This document shows positions 42,401 to 52,148 of a stretch of 64,000 nucleotides of DNA, piece by piece. Numbering within the stretch: position 1 is the first letter of the stretch; each line of letters starts with the position of its first letter. This stretch comes from Odiellus spinosus (taxonomy: Eukaryota; Arthropoda; Arachnida; Opiliones; Phalangiidae). Below the pieces are notes generated by a model, which saw only the letters and a program-made list of their open reading frames with translations, made no database searches and was not told the origin of the DNA. The translations under genes and the position numbers were made by a program. The DNA lies in the NCBI GenBank assembly GCA_963920705.1, contig OY987227.1, positions 4,017,143 to 4,081,142 on the forward strand. The letters are read 5' to 3'.

Positions 42401-42831
42401 TTATATTTAAGTGGGATAGAAATTATAACATATTTTGACGAGCGTGATTTAGTTATTTTAAATTAGTGATGTCGAAAGCTTAATTTATATTTTCTGGTTA
42501 GCAATAATTCGTTAAGCCGCTCTTATACATCGTATCAAAAAATGCGTTCAACAACTTCTGGCGTAGCTTTGCCAAAAATACTCAACTGAAACTTATTTTT
42601 TAAAAAACGGATTCTTCCCGTTGAGATTTATTGAACACAGCCAACGACAATTATTTTTTGAGGCTACGAATTCCAATCATCAATCACGTTGCGAGTAAAG
42701 TGCAACTTCCGCCCGTCGGAACGAGCCTTAGGCTTCATGAGTTTGAGAGAATGCCACCTGGTTCGACTCGGCCCATGGAGTGCAAAGAATTCAGTGATAC
42801 TGAGGTCCAAGGTTACTAGACTACAAATACA
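42401..42831. other. Gene-free spacer
   Basis: A 62-codon plus-strand frame (42631-42819) has no recognised domain; nothing else seen. Confidence 0.3.
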
Positions 42832-43227
42832 CTATAGACTGAGGTCTAGTCTGTTGTGATAGAAGTCAAGAAGGGTGCAAGGGTTGTTTGCGCGGCGACG
42901 GATAGGTACCGAGTCGAGGCGAAGGGCCCGTAAACGCATCTGGACGGGAAGGTGACTAAGTTTAGTTGCCAGTTTCGTAAAAGCGTTTTGAGCTCGTTGG
43001 AGTCCTGAAATATCAGTATGTAGGCGGGTATCCAAACATGAGAACAGAAGTCGCTAACGGGCAGAAATAGAGACTGGTAAATGGTTTGGATAAGCTTGGG
43101 GGATCTGAAGTGGAGATTACGGCGGACAACGCCCTCCGAAGCCGACCGGACCCGTTTGGAGATTCGGTGAGACTTGGAAGAAAATTTAAGGTTCGGGGTC
43201 ATCTCTACTCCAAGATCGCGTTCGAAT
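42832..43227 (-). mobile_element. LINE reverse transcriptase fragment (non-LTR), C-terminal part
   Basis: On the minus strand, ERDLGVEMTPNLKFSSKSHR, RSPKLIQTIYQSLFLPVSDF, CSHVW and, after a frame change, DISGLQRAQNAFTKLATKLS, LDFYHNRLDL follow in the order of the thumb and C-terminal region of LINE reverse transcriptases. Only about 130 codons remain, with one frameshift near the CSHVW block. The 5' side ends at the MITE at 43230. It is a different LINE from the one at 37877, judged by sequence. Confidence 0.85.
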
Positions 43228-43229
43228 TA

Positions 43230-43405
43230 GAGGTCGGGGTTTGAACAAGATTATCCACAAATATTTGGTTAATCAGTTAATCATAAAAAATAATCGATCA
43301 ATTATTCGCGATTACATTGCATTTATCATAGACTTCCCGCGAATAATTTCAAAATATGAATAAAGATAAAACAAACAGAAATTATCTTATCCAAACCCCG
43401 ACCTC
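43230..43405. mobile_element. TA-flanked MITE, GAGGTCGGG family, complete copy
   Basis: 176 bp; GAGGTCGGGGTTTG at the left, CAAACCCCGACCTC at the right, TA duplicated on both sides (43228-43229 and 43406-43407). It interrupts TTCGAA-containing sequence at the LINE fragment's edge. Tc1/mariner-type target choice; no protein. Confidence 0.9.
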
Positions 43406-43974
43406 TAGTTCGAATAAGGTGTCAGCTTCGTGTTATTCGGAGAAATTATCTCGAGTAACTGGTTTTTCAATTATTGATTTTTCGTTAACGTTTTTTTTTT
43501 TTTTCAGTAATGTTTTTCGCTAACGTTTTTTGGGGCGATTTTCATTGATATATATATTTCACGAAATCGGCGTAAACAATTGGAAAAACATTTCTGAGTA
43601 GAACTTCTTCGTCTTTTCAACATCATCATCACCATCACTATCATCTTCACACATCCACTGAAAAAATTAAAACTTTCGCACAACCCCATACTTGTCCCTG
43701 CTCACTGGTAGGTGGTGGCTAAACACGTAATATTATTATTTCATCAAAGCCTTAAATGCGCCAGTTCAATATTTTTTATTTAGTTTAATAGTTTTAAATG
43801 AACAATTGAGAAAATTATAATATTTAATTCAAGCGCCTAATTCGCAGTGGTCTTTTCGGATTTTCCACGTATTTAATTTTGGATTTTCAATTAAGTTCAA
43901 AAATTGAATTTAATCACTTAAGGTTATTGAGCTCCTTTACGGCTCAATATTTTTGGTTTCATGTGGTAACCTGT
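43406..43974. other. Gene-free spacer
   Basis: AT-rich with a T run at 43491-43504 and a CATCATCACCATCACTATCA stretch near 43622. No exon supported. Confidence 0.35.
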
Positions 43975-44147
43975 AAGCCGCGTTCACACTAGAGACTTTA
44001 AAACCGTTTTGAAAAAGTCATATTATAAATTTTGAGGTCATCCTTGTAGATCCTTGATTAAGAAATGTAATTAATATCTTGACTATTAGATTTGATGCTT
44101 CAAAACGGTTTGAAAACGGAGTCAAAGTATCAGGTCTGAACGTAACT
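43975..44147. mobile_element. GTTCACACTA element, copy 1
   Basis: GCCGCGTTCACACTAGAGAC, AAACCGTTTTGAAAAAGTCA at the left and TTCAAAACGGTTTGAAAACG, GTCTGAACGTAAC at the right form imperfect inverted ends. AAATTTTGAGGTCA in the centre is shared with copy 2 at 44864-45038. Confidence 0.7.
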
Positions 44148-44424
44148 TCTCTTTGAAGCTTAAAGATAGATTAAACTTTGTAGCCCGATATGATGACCCT
44201 CTGAAATTAGGTTACCTCGCGTTTCAAAACATTGTTAAATTATCATTAACAGATTTCCATAATCGAGGGCTGCAAAATGAAAAAACTCAATGCCAATGCC
44301 GGCTAACTCCAACGGTAAATGTTTTATAAACGCCACTGCCACCCTAACGCCATTGTTAATATTTTCAAAGCCTCCCAACTCCCACACTAAAAATAAAAAA
44401 AAATTGTCATCACTGTTAAAGCCA

Positions 44425-44580
44425 AATAAGTTTCACACGATTCCCAGTCCCTGCAAAAGCCAATTAATAAGTTTCACTAGACTCCCAGTCCCTACCAAAG
44501 GCATACGTTTCACACGATTTCCAATCTCTGCCAAAGCCAATTGATAATTTCCAATCCCTGCCAAAGCCAACCCCTTTCAA
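44425..44580. repeat. About 50-bp diverged tandem repeat, 3-4 copies
   Basis: GTTTCACACGATTCCCAGTC, CCTGCAAAAGCCAATT recurs as TTTCACTAGACTCCCAGTCC, CTACCAAAGGC, then TTTCACACGATTTCCAATCT, CTGCCAAAGCCAATTG, then TTTCCAATCCCTGCCAAAGC. Confidence 0.65.
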
Positions 44581-44863
44581 CTTCTAATTTCTAAAGCAAT
44601 TCTATCAATTCAAATATCCAAAATTCCGAAGCCAGCAAACTTAGACAATTTTCAAATTCCGTTTCTAAAAACACCCCCAGTATATAATTATGGAATAATT
44701 CAAAGGTTTTCCAACGTAATCGAATTCCAATTTCAAAGTTATTACATCGTTTAAAAGTACATAAAATGCCCAAATATGAGGGAGTCCCTCGGCTTTATGA
44801 GGAATTGGCGTTCTCCCAAAGCCTTTGCAGTCCTCTATTCAATAACGTATCATTCGGAAACTA

Positions 44864-45038
44864 AAGCCGTGTTCACACTAAAGACTTTGAAATCGTTTTT
44901 AACCGTTTTAGAAAAGTCAAATTTGTAAAATTTTGAGGTCAAAGTTCTGCAAAGATCATTTATAATATAATTATTATCTAGAGAAATATTGTTTTGATGA
45001 TTCGAAGCGGTTTCAAAAACTCTAGTGTGAACGTAGCT
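44864..45038. mobile_element. GTTCACACTA element, copy 2
   Basis: AGCCGTGTTCACACTAAAGA at the left and CTCTAGTGTGAACGTAGCT at the right are inverted ends. Interior matches copy 1 (43975-44147) in the same orientation. Confidence 0.75.
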
Positions 45039-45480
45039 AATATAAACATTTCTCGTAGATATAACCATCGAAACTAATTCTAAATCATCCGCCATCTTAG
45101 AGGATATAAACGTATTCGATTTTTTTCAATCAATGTATTTTGACTTTTCAAATAGTATGGTACTTGGTCAGAATCAAGTGGAAATTTCAGCGCGTACAAA
45201 CTTTAGACTCCCTCTTATTTATCTCTTCGAAACCTAAGCGTAGAGATGAGTATTAACCTAGATCTGTGCGTAATGAAATTTTACACTGACTCTAGACAGA
45301 TTCTACAGTCAGATTCTTGTATTTACAATGGCGCTTCTATTACCGGGAAGATCAGTGGAAAATCCATCCTCTCGCTCTTAAAGAGAGGCTGTCATCGTTT
45401 TTGTCGAAAGCCTACGGTTTGTTTTTTAAAGCTTCTTAACAGCATTTAAAACCCATATGTATTTTTATCTTTGTGAAATC
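45039..45480. other. Gene-free spacer
   Basis: Nothing recognised; a 67-codon plus-strand frame (45246-45449) has no domain. Confidence 0.3.
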
Positions 45481-45844
45481 AAACGTTTATCACTTAATTC
45501 CATAAAAGTAAACAATTACCCGTAAAAGCGTAGCTTAATAGTATCAGGCAGCAAAGGTTGAGGTAAATATACAGATTCGAGAGTCGAGACACTCTAGCGC
45601 CACTCTTTGGAGATACGCCGGAGTTGGGGGAGAGACAACATAGCCAAACGCGGCTAGCCTAAATTACGTCCCTTTCCCCCGACTGAAAATATCGAGGAAG
45701 AGTCCAAACCACTCGAGCCAGACAGGAGTGATGACGCTTTTCGCTATTTTTAAGTGATGGGCTATGACGTAAAACTGGGCCTTTGCTGATAGTATTAAGC
45801 TACAGGGTGATGTTTACTTTTATGGAATAAAGTAATACACTTTT
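45481..45844. mobile_element. MITE with ~35-bp inverted ends, copy 2
   Basis: Second copy of the 41214-41568 family, same orientation: TTATCACTTAATTCCATAAA at the left, TTTACTTTTATGGAATAAAG at the right. The copies differ throughout, so the insertions are not recent. Confidence 0.85.
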
Positions 45845-46029
45845 GATGAAACATAAATGGACGTTTCCAAAAAAAATTAAATCTTCCCGCAAGATGAAGT
45901 GGTTATCATCTATACCATGATTGTACGAGTATCGTGCAAATCGCGCCTCAAAGAGTCTAGAGTAATGGTCAATTCAAGTAGTATATTTCACTGGCGATTC
46001 AGATATTTCGAAACGTTTTTAAGCGATTT

Positions 46030-46375
46030 GACGAATTCTAAATTTCCACACTCATAAACCAACTTCCAGGGGCTACGGCCATTGGGGTACAAATATAATG
46101 ATGAATTAACACAATAGATGCCGCGTCTGCGTCTCACTCTAGCTCTCGCACCTATAAAGGTATTACACGGCTGTTGCTATGGGAAACGTGTCAAGTCTGG
46201 AAGCGCGAGGGGAGGGGTTACCACCTAGTTTGTATCTAGCTTAGCCAATCAGAATAGGATCAGAATGGGAACTACGATAGCGACATCTCTTAGCAGATCG
46301 GGGCGTAAAGAATGTACCGCTACCCCTTTATGTGCCTCTTCAATTTCTAATTCGTCTATTTTCTAGTAACTGATA
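46030..46375. mobile_element. Dispersed ~310-bp element, GACGAATTCGAA family, copy 3 (inverted)
   Basis: GACGAATTCTAAATTTCCAC at the left, TTCAATTTCTAATTCGTC at the right; ACTCATAAACCAACTTCCAG, TTGCTATGGGAAACG, AGAATGGGAACTACGATAGC and CATCTCTTAGCAGATC match the family. Confidence 0.8.
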
Positions 46376-46513
46376 ATTCTTCGTCGCACAACGATATTGT
46401 AGGTGAAAGTATAGCTCGAGGTATAGGAATTCAGACTTATCAATTTTAACCTTTAAATCTAAGTTAAGAAGACGACGACGACTATACAACTCAGTCCTTG
46501 GCTCAGATTTATA

Positions 46514-47027
46514 AGGTGAAGTTGAAAAAATTTACGACCTAAAATGAATCGCTTAAGCCTCTGCAAAAAACAGTGGATTTTCAAAATGGAATTAGAATTA
46601 TAACGGCTTAATCAGGATAGTTCATTAAGAAAGTAACTAAATTTTAGTTTTTGTTTTAACGTTATATGTGCTTAAATCATACGCGACTACTTGATATATC
46701 AGTAAGCCATTTACAATTTGTTTTCGTCATGATGACGTTTATGCTCGTGCCACCCTATAACAGCCTTGAAAGGTGAAGTTGAAAAAATTTACGACCTAAA
46801 ATGAATCGCTTAAGCCTCTGCAAAAAACAGTGGATTTTCAAAATGGAATTAGAAGTATAACGACTTAATCAGGATAGTTCATTAAGAAAGTAACTAAATT
46901 TTAGTTTTTGTTTTAACGTTATATGTGCTTAAATCATACGCGACTACTTGATATTTCAGTAAGCCATTTACAATTTGTTTTCGTCATGATGACGTTTATG
47001 CTCGTGCCACCCTATAACAGCCTTGAA
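46514..47027. repeat. 257-bp tandem duplication, nearly identical copies
   Basis: Copy 1 is 46514-46770 and copy 2 46771-47027, with about three or four differences (for example AATTATAACGGC versus AAGTATAACGAC, and GATATATCAG versus GATATTTCAG), roughly 98-99 % identity. AAGGT follows both copies. A recent event compared with everything around it. No coding content. Confidence 0.95.
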
Positions 47028-49016
47028 AGGTTTTGAGATGAGTATTGTCTTACCCTATCTTAGAGGAAAGATTTGAGCTAGTATTTTCTTAGGCTTAAAT
47101 TCCTTAAAACATTTATTACTCCTTAAAATGTTTGGATCGATCATTATTTTTCATCCGAGATTGGTAAATAATTAGCTTTTAACTAAAGAAACATGGGGGC
47201 TGCCATAGTCAAACTACCCCTGTAAATGTCTTCTCTGTTAAACACGAAAAGACCAAATTTTTATTGGTTCATTTGTTCAGTAATGAAAACTAAAGTGCGC
47301 AGTAGGCTGCCGTCTCATTAACCGCTCCCATCTGGCATTTATCGCTGAACGCGTTTTAGTTACCTGTTTTGTCACCACCTTACGCCGAAATAATAATGTA
47401 TAAGTGATATGTCTAACTGACCACTGCCTTCTTTAATACTATGCCTATCCGTAGGAAAAGCAAGTGGGTGGCGTTACCGATTTCAAAAATATCGTTAGAC
47501 GTCGCTTTCTTGAGGTTAAAAAAAGCGGTAAATTCAAATGTAGGCCGAAAATTAAAAAATAGATACGAATTTTAGGTTAATAATGGAGAATAAATTAATT
47601 ATGATTTAATTTAAATAATTAAACAGTGATTTTTAAATATTTACATTAAAAGCAAGATCTAAATCAAATCGTAAATTTAAATCAAGATCTCTACGTTATC
47701 ACCTATATGTCGCTAGGAGTTCTACGATCTTACTTCGATAGAGCCTTATCTAATTGGCTCTTGGCGACGCGAGACTCGCGATTGGCTATTTATTGATTTA
47801 TACATCAGGAAAGTGACATCTATCTCGGACAAATTGCAAATTAAAAATGTCAAGAAAAAAAAAGTTGTAGTTGGCATTTTGAGGCCTAGTATTACAGAAG
47901 GCAGTGAACTGACGTCTAAACTTTTTTTCCGAAAATCCTTAGCTTTCTGTAGAAGGGTGTAAATTGCGCCAATGGATGGTACAAGTTTATTTCCACTTCC
48001 AAAGAAATGGATTAAATGTGGTAAAAAACTATTGACAGCGAAATTAAGAACACTCGCTTATTTAGAGCGTAAGCCTTTGCCAATTGGTCAGTGTACGTTA
48101 CATCTCCGCCAATGAAAAATTGGCCCTTTCCACGGTTCCCCTTTCCCAGCTGGGTCAGACTGAAATTTCAGCGAGTACAAATCTTAATTGTTATCTCTAC
48201 GAGTATAGATCGATTAAAGCTAGGGTATAGTTGTTTACACGCTGAAATTTAAACCTGATTTTTAGTGTTCCTCATGGTGGCGTTCAGATTTTAGTAGATA
48301 GAAGCTTTTTTCAGTATAATTAACAAAATTAGAATCTTTGTGAACGTTTTTGTCGGTTGGATTATATTTATGAAAGTATTTGAATTGCTTTAAACCCAAG
48401 AAAATATTAGCTCAAACCTTTCCTTTAAGCCTAGATTCTAGTCCTCGTAAAAATCAACTACTCTAATATAAGTGGATGATCACTAACATAATCCAACTGC
48501 CGGCAATTAAAACTATCAAATTTTAGATAAAGAAATACTGTCAAGTACTAGTTCTTTTTGGTAAGTAACAAAAGCTTTTATGTTCCCATCATAAAAATAA
48601 TTAAATATTACTATTCACTGTTATCAAGGGCTTTTTATTAGTCTTTAAAGGGAGCTTGAAGGGAATAGAGTGTAATACGCTATGATTTAACTTTTAGAGA
48701 AAATATTTTAGTAAAATAAAAAATGTATATAAAAGAGTTAAATTGCAAAAAAGCTATTTCGCAGGACATATACCACAATTTTTTTCCCTTGACCACCTTC
48801 ATGTAAGCATTCTGATTCGTTCACGTGCGCCCGAGGGGCTGACCACTCCCCGTAATCGGTGCACACGCCTGTAGCTTTGATTGTACTTAAGTGATTACTT
48901 AACTGACTACGCATTTAATACTACCAAAAGTTGTAATCATTTTCGTAATCGCGTAGTGTACAGATTTTAGGGAAGTAGTTAGCCCCTCGAGTGCTCCATA
49001 ATGCCCCTATGATTTC
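47028..49016. other. Gene-free spacer
   Basis: About 2 kb of AT-rich DNA. GTGATTACTTAACTGACTAC and GTAATCGCGTAGTG near 48890-48960 echo the GATTACGC words at 24264. No exon recognised. Confidence 0.35.
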
Positions 49017-49144
49017 TAATTGGCAGTGACGTATTTGCCCATAATGAAGATAGGTCAGAAATAAGACACCATTCCCTTCATTTTCGGCAATAAGGGTTGA
49101 CCTATCACAGCCCTTAGGGACAAATACCTCACGTGACGCAATTG
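49017..49144. repeat. Imperfect ~128-bp palindrome
   Basis: CTAATTGGCAGTGACGTATT, TGCCCATAATGAAGATAGGT faces ACCTATCACAGCCCTTAGGG, ACAAATACCTCACGTGACGC, AATTG. MITE-like hairpin. Confidence 0.55.
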
Positions 49145-49253
49145 AAGGGTAACCGGAAGGTGGTCACGGAATACGGGCACCGGTCGAACCATCATGGTTT
49201 TGGAAGATTTGGGTCGAAATGATCGAATTTCATATGATCGATTGAGTTAAAAA

Positions 49254-49284
49254 ACTAACCTAACCTAACCTAACCTAACCTAAA
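49254..49284. repeat. Short (CCTAA)n tract
   Basis: About five and a half perfect CCTAA units, the arthropod telomere word TTAGG on the other strand. It is flanked by paired GATCGA-type words (TCGAAATGATCGAATTTC and TTTCGATCATTTAATCC), so it seems to be part of a transposable element. Confidence 0.85.
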
Positions 49285-49382
49285 TATTTCGATCATTTAA
49301 TCCAAAAAACTGGTTTCGATCACTTAAAAGTCGATCAATTGGGACGATACCGTTTTGGAATACAAGCCCAAGAAAGCCCGTA

Positions 49383-49511
49383 TTTTTAAGCAGCTATACA
49401 GAGTGGTTCAGATAAAAAAAAATTGTTTCTATGGAGGGATAAAACTAAAATTGACCAGCGTGATAATCTAATTCATTTTTATATGAACCACCCTGTATAG
49501 CTGCTTAAAAA
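49383..49511. mobile_element. Mini-MITE with CAGGGTGGTTCATAT ends
   Basis: CAGAGTGGTTCAGAT (49399) faces ATATGAACCACCCTG (49481-49495), each flanked by TA. The inverted match continues outward as TTTTTAAGCAGCTA and TAGCTGCTTAAAAA. The inner element is 97 bp. Confidence 0.8.
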
Positions 49512-49514
49512 GAC

Positions 49515-49890
49515 AGGATAGGATGGAACTTCCAGAGGCAGCGCGCCGTTGGTGTACATCTTTACTAGCGGATCTGTTAAGTAGTGGCGCTTTCGTAGTT
49601 CCCATTCTGATTGTCTGTGCTATAATGAGAGAGAAAACCTCAGCGGTAAACCCCCTCGCAGCAGTTGCCCCTCCTAGGCTCAACTCGTTCCCCATAGCAA
49701 TGAGTGTAATACGTGTATAGGTATCTTGTATTTTCACTATATATGAGCATAGTTAAATTGATAGGCACTATTAATTTATCCATGATACGAGAGAGAGAGA
49801 TAGTTTTTTTATTCCTCAGTAACGCCATCTTTTGTGAAAGATTCATCGTAATATTGTTACCCCAATGGTAGCCGCTGGAAGTTGTCAATT
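49515..49890. mobile_element. Dispersed ~310-bp element, GACGAATTCGAA family, copy 4
   Basis: GGAACTTCCAGAGGCAGCGC, GTAGTTCCCATTCTGATTGT, CCCATAGCAATGAGTGTAAT and AGCCGCTGGAAGTTG match copy 1 (9070-9400) in the same orientation. The left terminus is missing or altered. Confidence 0.65.
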
Positions 49891-50578
49891 GGCTGTCGTC
49901 AATTGGCTGGTATCCCCTTTCTATATGGAACAAAATGGTGGACAAGCCAATGGATTTATTAATTAATATTGGCGTAAAAAAGAGTAGTAAAAACTGCAGG
50001 AAGAATCTTTTTATTACAATATTACTGTTTTATCAACAAAATCGGCCTTTTGATTTTCTTTCAGGCTCCCTTTATAAATTGTGAAATAAAGAATTTTTTC
50101 TAGTTACGTCAAAGCCTGGGGCAATTAATTTAATTCTCGAGGGTATGACGCGTTACTTTTCCCATTATTTCTGATCACTTTATACTCTTGTTCGAGTGGA
50201 GTTCGAGACTACTCTTTTAATCTTAAAGGTTTAATATTATGTATCAATCCGCTCGTGCTTAGGCCATTTTGTAAATTTTCGAACAACCAAGTATATAATG
50301 ACAATTATACGGCTAAAAAATTAAATTCTTTGTATATATTTTTAATTCATTGGTTATTGACTATATGAGAAACACTTGAAAATTTTACGAAAAACCCTTA
50401 AATTATCCTTATCAACAGTATAATGGCGTGTTAAATGAAGTGAGAAAGACAGGTTATCTGCCTTTTCTCCAAAAAAAGGGTCAATATCCTTTAAGAAATA
50501 AAGAAACAAAAAAGTTACCATAACTTTTCCAAATTGAACTGAAAATAAATTGTGTTTAATAGATTACTAACTATTATT
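49891..50578. other. Gene-free spacer
   Basis: AT-rich; nothing recognised. Confidence 0.35.
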
Positions 50579-51190
50579 AGAGCTTGGAATCGGATGATGA
50601 ATATCTTAGGATAACCGTTGATAACTAGAATTTTTCAGATATTTTAATCACTGATTTCAAATAGATTCCCGCAAATGTCGCCTCCATACTGGAAAAAACT
50701 ATCAATAGGTTTTTGGCACCCTTTCACAATATATAGCTTTTCCATAAATAAATAGAGCTCAGAATCGGATAATGAACAACTTAGGATATCCATCCATAAC
50801 TATAGGCTTTAAAATCAATAAATATAGGTGTTAATAAAAAACCACAAATTATAGAAACAGACGGTTATCTAACGGATACAAATTATCCGGAGATAAAATT
50901 TTAAGCTCGATTAATAAACAAATTACACGTTTATTCAAATGGATAACGCGAAGATAAAAATATGACGTATCTCGAAATCCGTGAAGAATGAAATACAAAT
51001 TTTCTTATTGACTAATAAATAACTCGTATCAATTTACTATAACAATGAGTATGAATAAAAAGTTTGCCTTACATTCGGATACTTTAACTCGAATAAGAAA
51101 TGGATATTTTTTCGCGAACGGGTAATATCTGATTGACATTCACGAAGGCCTTATTAAATTATCCAAAGTTATACGAATAAGCAAATTTAA
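50579..51190. mobile_element. GAGCTCGGAAT element, copy 2, with a duplicated start
   Basis: GAGCTTGGAATCGGATGATG (50581) and GAGCTCAGAATCGGATAATG (50757) are two starts of the family about 175 bp apart. Then ACCACAAATTATA, TTATCCGGAGATAAAAT, GAAGATAAAAATATGACGT, AAAAGTTTGCCTTACATTC and ATCTGATTGACATTCACGA match 57345-57805. 28165-28600 is the inverted relative. Confidence 0.7.
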
Positions 51191-51229
51191 TTGAATGAAA
51201 ACTATGAAAGCTTAAAATAACCTAAATAA

Positions 51230-51705
51230 ACTAACTTAAACTAACCTAACCTAAACTTGCCTAATCTAAACTAATCTAACTTTAAAAATTATCTAAAATA
51301 TATTTCAGTAAAAAACTTAGTAAAAATAATTTTTAATTAAACAAATAGAACCTCTCGGGTACGTTTGTTTTTCTGCGAATTGAAAAAAAAATAAATAAAT
51401 AAATAAATTATGAATGTAATATCAAAATTTCTATTAACAGAAATTTTGATACTACATTCATAGTTTTCTTTCAATTCGCAGGTAAGTTTAGTTTAGGTTT
51501 GGTTAAGTTAGTTTAGATTAGGTTAGGTTGCAGTTGGTTTATTTTAAACCGTGGAATGATTGAAATAATAGCCCGTTAAATTATGGTGTGTTTCGATTAA
51601 TAGAAATTTTGATAATACATTCATAGTTTTCTTTCAATTCGCCCAATTTGGCTGGATCGGTCAAATGGGAAATTCGTTCGAACGGGATTCGGTCCAATGG
51701 GCAGA
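51230..51705. mobile_element. Palindromic element with TTAGG-like words
   Basis: CTAACCTAACCTAAACTTGC (51247) faces GATTAGGTTAGGTTGCAG (51517). Inside, TGCGAATTGAAA and TATGAATGTAATATCAAAAT, TTCT face AGAAATTTTGATACTACATT, CATAG and TTTCAATTCGCA around 51430. A third half-copy follows at 51598-51645. TCGGTCCAATGGGCAGA at 51690 links it to the elements at 17640 and 39428. Confidence 0.65.
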
Positions 51706-52049
51706 GTCATTCTAAATAGTATGTTCTAGTGATCAAAATTTATATATCTTTAACCATGACTCCTGATGACTCTAATAACTTTCTATGCAGGGACGGATAC
51801 TAGCAAATTTTTTTAAGCCACACCGAAGGTGTTGCTATTACTATGTACCGTGCTGTCTGAAGTCAGATGTCCCCAGAAATGACGAAAAACGTCATCGAGT
51901 ATAAAAATGAGTAATCGCGTAGGTTTAAACCACAAATAACGCAAATAGCTTTAAATTGTATGTTTATTGCAATAATACAAATAAGCAAAGAAATAAAAAT
52001 CCTTGGTATACTCATTTGTTATCCATCCCACCAATTACATTTTTCTTTT
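51706..52049. other. Spacer, possible SINE body
   Basis: If the tRNA-like head at 52050-52137 belongs to a SINE, its body would run leftward here. TTTTT on the minus strand at about 51993-51999 could stop polymerase III. No second copy is seen in the window. Confidence 0.3.
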
Positions 52050-52137
52050 GACCCCGCAAGGAATCGAACCTGGATTTTATTTGATATTATATATTGTATT
52101 GTTTTATTTGACGGCTTCAACCGCTCGGCCACGCGAC
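52050..52137 (-). pseudogene. tRNA-derived sequence (tRNA pseudogene or SINE head)
   Basis: On the minus strand GTCGCGTGGCCGAGCGGTTG matches a tRNA 5' part with a Pol III A box (TGGCCGAGCGG), and GGTTCGATTCC is a perfect B box, in an 88-nt span like tRNA-Ser/Leu. The T stem pairs at four of five positions. The D stem and the acceptor stem do not pair, and the anticodon region is an AT-rich stretch, so this is no working tRNA. The internal promoter looks intact. Confidence 0.8.
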
Positions 52138-52148
52138 TAGGCCTTATT

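Noticed and set aside
49254-49284. True telomere or chromosome-fusion relic
   Set aside because: Only about 5.5 units, and similar words occur in several transposon-like contexts in the window.
52050-52137. Functional tRNA gene
   Set aside because: The D stem and acceptor stem do not pair and no proper anticodon arm is visible, although the A and B boxes are good.
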